From NCBI GenBank assembly GCA_020054095.1, contig JAGVMA010000064.1:1-64000 (forward strand): 64,000 nt of DNA, written 5' to 3'. Positions within the stretch are counted from its first letter, which is position 1. Each line of letters opens with the position of its first letter. The notes under the pieces are model-generated. The model did no database searches, was not told where the DNA came from, and saw only the letters and a list, made by a program, of their open reading frames with translations. The DNA comes from Bacteroidia bacterium. GTDB lineage: Bacteria > Bacteroidota > Bacteroidia > JADZBD01. A program made the position numbers and the translations under genes. Below, piece after piece: positions 61,206 through 64,000 of the stretch.

Positions 61206-62210
61206 ATGATAAAAGCAGAACAAGTAAATCCGGAAACATTTACTGATGCACAATGGCAGCAGTATTATGCCTTGCGCGAACTACTTTACAGCAGATATGA
61301 TGATTTGTTTGTGCCCGTTCCGTTAGATGCATTTAAAGAAAGTAATTCGGCAAGTATTCAAAAAAACAGATTGGCTATTTACATCATTTATCACAACGAT
61401 AAAATGATTGGCTACTTGCGCTATTATTTGCAAGCACAAAATAATATGGTGCAAGCAATTATTTTGGAAGAATATTTTTCTGGCAAATTAGAAACTTGCC
61501 TTGCAAATGCACTGCTAAAGTGCATGGAAAATAAATTTCATTACAAATGTATTTGGCGCGGAACGCAGCCCGAAACAATTTCGCTCATCCGCAAAATTTC
61601 TGATTTAAAATCAAATTCGGCAGCTTGGTTTCGTTTAAATCCGGCAAATGTGAGTGATGCTGAGCTGCTTGAGTTTGCGAACCCTGAAATTATTGCCAAA
61701 CATAACTTGCGTACCGAGTTCCATAAATATGTGCCAGATAATTTAATAGAAAATGTTGCGGAGGTAGCCAATATTTTAATTAACGATATGAAACGCGAGG
61801 ATATTCATCTCGGTTTTAATTTCACTGCCGAACAATTACGCGATGATATTGCCTTGAATAAAAAAACGGGCAATGCTACTTATCACCTCATGCTGTTTGA
61901 CGAGGAAAATAAAATTATAGGCATGAGCGTGGTTGCAATTTCTGCTAAGTTGCCGCAATTGGTTAACCAACGCATTACAGGTGTGCTTAGTCATGGGCGC
62001 GGAAAAGGATTGGCAAAATGGCTGAAATGCGAAATGCTCAGAAAAATTAAAAACGATTTTACAGATGTTAATCAAATAAAAACAGAATGTTTTACAGCTA
62101 ACGAACCAATGATAAACCTAAACAAATCACTTGGCTTTGAATTATACCGCACCGATTACGATTATTATATAACTCCTGAGTGCTTGAGGGAGTTTTTGGG
62201 ATTGCGATAA
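61206..62210 (+). CDS. GNAT-family acetyltransferase
   Basis: The 334-residue protein is twice the size of one GNAT domain. The C-terminal half has the acetyl-CoA binding pattern (VLSHGRGKGLAKWLKCEML, near residue 258) and the NxxLGFE end (NLNKSLGFELYRTDYDY). The N-terminal half (KMIGYLRYYLQAQNNM, about residue 65-80) looks like a second, degenerate GNAT fold. Substrate is unknown; antibiotics, proteins or small molecules are possible. It is convergent with ruvB, sharing an end-to-end boundary. Confidence 0.8.
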   Translation: MIKAEQVNPETFTDAQWQQYYALRELLYSRYDDLFVPVPLDAFKESNSASIQKNRLAIYIIYHNDKMIGYLRYYLQAQNNMVQAIILEEYFSGKLETCLANALLKCMENKFHYKCIWRGTQPETISLIRKISDLKSNSAAWFRLNPANVSDAELLEFANPEIIAKHNLRTEFHKYVPDNLIENVAEVANILINDMKREDIHLGFNFTAEQLRDDIALNKKTGNATYHLMLFDEENKIIGMSVVAISAKLPQLVNQRITGVLSHGRGKGLAKWLKCEMLRKIKNDFTDVNQIKTECFTANEPMINLNKSLGFELYRTDYDYYITPECLREFLGLR

Positions 62211-63242
62211 TCACTCAGACTCAAACAAACCACCGCTATTTTTGTTTGGTATTTTTCCTAAATGCTTGTAAGCTTTTTCGGTTGCTTCGCGACCGCGTGG
62301 TGTGCGTGCCAAATATCCTTCTTGTATTAAAAATGGTTCGTACACTTCTTCAATTGTTCCGGCTTCTTCGCCCACAGCAGTAGAAATGGTAGTGATGCCC
62401 ACAGGACCACCTTTAAATTTTTCTATAATGGCTGATAGAATTCGGTTGTCCATCTCATCCAATCCGTGCTTATCAACATTTAGTGCGTTTAATGCATAAG
62501 GTGTAATGTCCATGTCAATTTTTCCGCTGCCTTTTATCTGAGCAAAATCGCGCACTCTGCGTAATAGCGCATTAGCAATACGTGGCGTGCCTCGACTTCT
62601 GCGTGCAATTTCAAAAGCAGCATCATCAGCAATTTCAATATTTAAAATTGCCGATGAACGTGTTATTATTTTTTGCAGCAATTTTGAATCGTAATAACTT
62701 AACCTGGAATTAATACCAAAACGCGCACGTAGTGGTGATGTAAGCAAGCCACTGCGAGTGGTGGCACCAACTAAAGTAAAAGGGTTTAATTTAATTTGCA
62801 CACTGCGGGCGTTTGGCCCGGTATCAATCATTATGTCTATGCGGTAATCTTCCATTGCCGAATACAAGTATTCTTCCACAATTGGGCTAAGCCGATGAAT
62901 TTCATCAATAAATAAAACATCGTTAGGTTCTAAATTGGTAAGCAGTCCGGCTAAATCGCCCGGCTTATCTAAAACCGGACCCGAAGTAATTTTAATATTC
63001 ACCCCCAGTTCGGCAGCAATAATATTTGCTAATGTTGTTTTTCCTAAACCCGGAGGGCCATGTAATAGAACATGGTCGAGCGATTCTGTTCTTTGTTTGG
63101 CGGCTTGTACAAATACTTTTAAATTTTCAACTACTGCATCCTGTCCGCTGAAATCAGAAAAATCGGAAGGACGCAATACGCGCTCAATTTCTTTTTCTGT
63201 AGGATTAAGGTTTTCTGAATCGGGATTTAAGTTTTCGTTCAT
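62211..63242 (-). CDS. ruvB: Holliday junction branch migration helicase RuvB
   Basis: RuvB is the motor of Holliday junction migration with RuvA. The 343-residue protein has Walker [15 protein letters not shown] near residue 65, Walker [13 protein letters not shown] near residue 113, the sensor [18 protein letters not shown] and the C-terminal winged-helix domain ([24 protein letters not shown], split by Gly-rich turns). The N-terminus [12 protein letters not shown] is typical. ruvA is not nearby. Confidence 0.96.
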   Translation of the reverse strand: MNENLNPDSENLNPTEKEIERVLRPSDFSDFSGQDAVVENLKVFVQAAKQRTESLDHVLLHGPPGLGKTTLANIIAAELGVNIKITSGPVLDKPGDLAGLLTNLEPNDVLFIDEIHRLSPIVEEYLYSAMEDYRIDIMIDTGPNARSVQIKLNPFTLVGATTRSGLLTSPLRARFGINSRLSYYDSKLLQKIITRSSAILNIEIADDAAFEIARRSRGTPRIANALLRRVRDFAQIKGSGKIDMDITPYALNALNVDKHGLDEMDNRILSAIIEKFKGGPVGITTISTAVGEEAGTIEEVYEPFLIQEGYLARTPRGREATEKAYKHLGKIPNKNSGGLFESE

Positions 63243-63292
63243 CTTGCTAAAACAAATGTAACACGATATTGCGCTTTACAATTAACAAAATA

Positions 63293-64000
63293 TCACAACC
63301 AGTTTTTTTCAAAAATATCGCGTGTGTGATAGCTGATAATAATATCTGCACCCGCTCGTGCAAATCCGGTCATGGTTTCCATCACCACATTACGCTCGTC
63401 TATCCATCCTTTTTGTGCCGCAGCTTTTACCATTGCATATTCGCCACTCACATTATAACAGGCAACAGGCAAAAGTGTATTCGCGCGTAAATTTGTAATC
63501 ACATCCATATAAGCCAATGCAGGTTTTACCATTAAAATATCAGCACCTTCTTGCTCATCAATCATTGCTTCCTTGAGTGCCTCTCTTCCATTTCTGAAAT
63601 CCATTTGGTATGTTTTTCTATCGCCTTTTTGCGGATTTGAATCGGCTGCTTCGCGAAACGGGCCGTAATAAGCCGATGCAAATTTTATTGCATACGACAT
63701 GATGCCTGTGTTTTCAAAACCATTTTTATCTAATAAGTTTCGCATTGCACCAATTCTTCCGTCCATCATATCGCTTGGCGCTACCATATCAGCTCCTGCT
63801 TGTGCATGGCTAAGTGCCATTTTCGCAAGTAGTGTAACCGATGCATCGTTATGCACATAATCATCATGCAAAATGCCGCAGTGTCCGTGATTAGTGTAGG
63901 CACACACACACACATCGGTAATTATGTAAACATCATTTTTAAATTCTTTCTTCAATGTTTTAATTGTTTCGCTTATAATTGAATTGTTGCTGAATGAAGA
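63293..64000 (-). CDS. hemB: Delta-aminolevulinic acid dehydratase (porphobilinogen synthase), 5' end outside window
   Basis: HemB condenses two aminolevulinate molecules to porphobilinogen in heme synthesis. The frame is open to the window edge, so the first 85-90 residues are missing. The visible part has the zinc triad VCVCAYTNHGHC, SDMMDGRIGAMR, the lysine in YAIKFASAYYGPFRE and the Schiff-base lysine in MVKPALAYMDVI. No lesion is seen in the visible part. It lies 50 bases from ruvB in the same direction. Confidence 0.94.
   Translation of the reverse strand, partial: SSFSNNSIISETIKTLKKEFKNDVYIITDVCVCAYTNHGHCGILHDDYVHNDASVTLLAKMALSHAQAGADMVAPSDMMDGRIGAMRNLLDKNGFENTGIMSYAIKFASAYYGPFREAADSNPQKGDRKTYQMDFRNGREALKEAMIDEQEGADILMVKPALAYMDVITNLRANTLLPVACYNVSGEYAMVKAAAQKGWIDERNVVMETMTGFARAGADIIISYHTRDIFEKNWL

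Overview
The window comes from an AT-rich member of the Bacteroidota. Signs of this are three proteins with type IX secretion (T9SS) C-terminal sorting domains, PKD/SprB-type adhesin modules, DUF4270, GSCFA, a GT5-only glycogen synthase, a three-gene type-B succinate dehydrogenase, an isolated atpDC pair, and promoters of the Bacteroidota type (-7 TAnnTTTG, here often TAnnTTCG). The class cannot be fixed from sequence alone; the Chitinophagia/Sphingobacteriia/Flavobacteriia range fits. No phage, IS element, CRISPR array or rRNA operon is visible.

Layout. 1-5.3 kb: two neighbouring, related T9SS surface proteins. 5.3-8.5 kb: a periplasmic-propeller PP2C (SpoIIE-type) regulator whose 3' end is cut by an in-frame stop. 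8.5-18.2 kb: a long leftward run with a desaturase, two acyltransferases, dihydroorotase, an M28 peptidase, a TolB-like propeller, a flippase and aminopeptidase P. 18.3-20.4 kb: an unknown protein and a PKD/T9SS protein. 20.7-25.4 kb: sdhC-sdhA-(glycosyltransferase)-sdhB plus a small unknown gene. 25.4-29.1 kb: a radical SAM protein, a STAS-like protein, an SRPBCC/GyrI-like protein and an M23/LysM peptidase. 29.1-30.5 kb: two tandem leader-peptide attenuators with branched-chain amino acid codons, followed by an ilvE 5' piece joined to an ilvA 3' piece. 30.5-33 kb: tRNA-Glu, an unknown gene and proS. 33-36 kb: an Asn/Gly-rich lipoprotein and an outer-membrane barrel. 36-41 kb: TPR protein, zinc-ribbon protein, frameshifted Nif3 and an L,D-transpeptidase. 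41.2-43.4 kb: tRNA-Leu followed by a small accessory patch with two exported unknowns and a broken ORF6N gene. 43.5-48.8 kb: sterol-desaturase-family protein, dCMP deaminase, S41 protease, lipoprotein, superoxide dismutase, barrel protein and TM2 protein. 48.8-53 kb: glmS, DUF4270 and glgA, leftward. 53-56 kb: panC, a phosphopantetheinyl transferase, a GGGP-synthase-like gene and a ThiE-like gene, overlapping. 56-64 kb: GSCFA, exported unknown, LRR, ribF, atpD-atpC, GNAT, ruvB and partial hemB.

The most interesting region is 29.2-30.5 kb. Each of two consecutive short reading frames is rich in Ile/Leu/Val codons. In each, a G-rich segment at the leader stop codon can pair with the 5' arm of a following intrinsic terminator, which is the textbook geometry of ribosome-mediated attenuation, here doubled. 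The operon they should control has collapsed: the first ~176 codons of ilvE run directly into the last ~125 codons of ilvA, out of frame. The region therefore carries apparently intact regulation in front of a deleted branched-chain amino acid operon, unless the assembly is wrong.

Four loci carry broken reading frames (PP2C regulator, ilvE/ilvA, Nif3, ORF6N). Two lesions are single-base changes in A runs, so sequencing error must be excluded before any biological reading.
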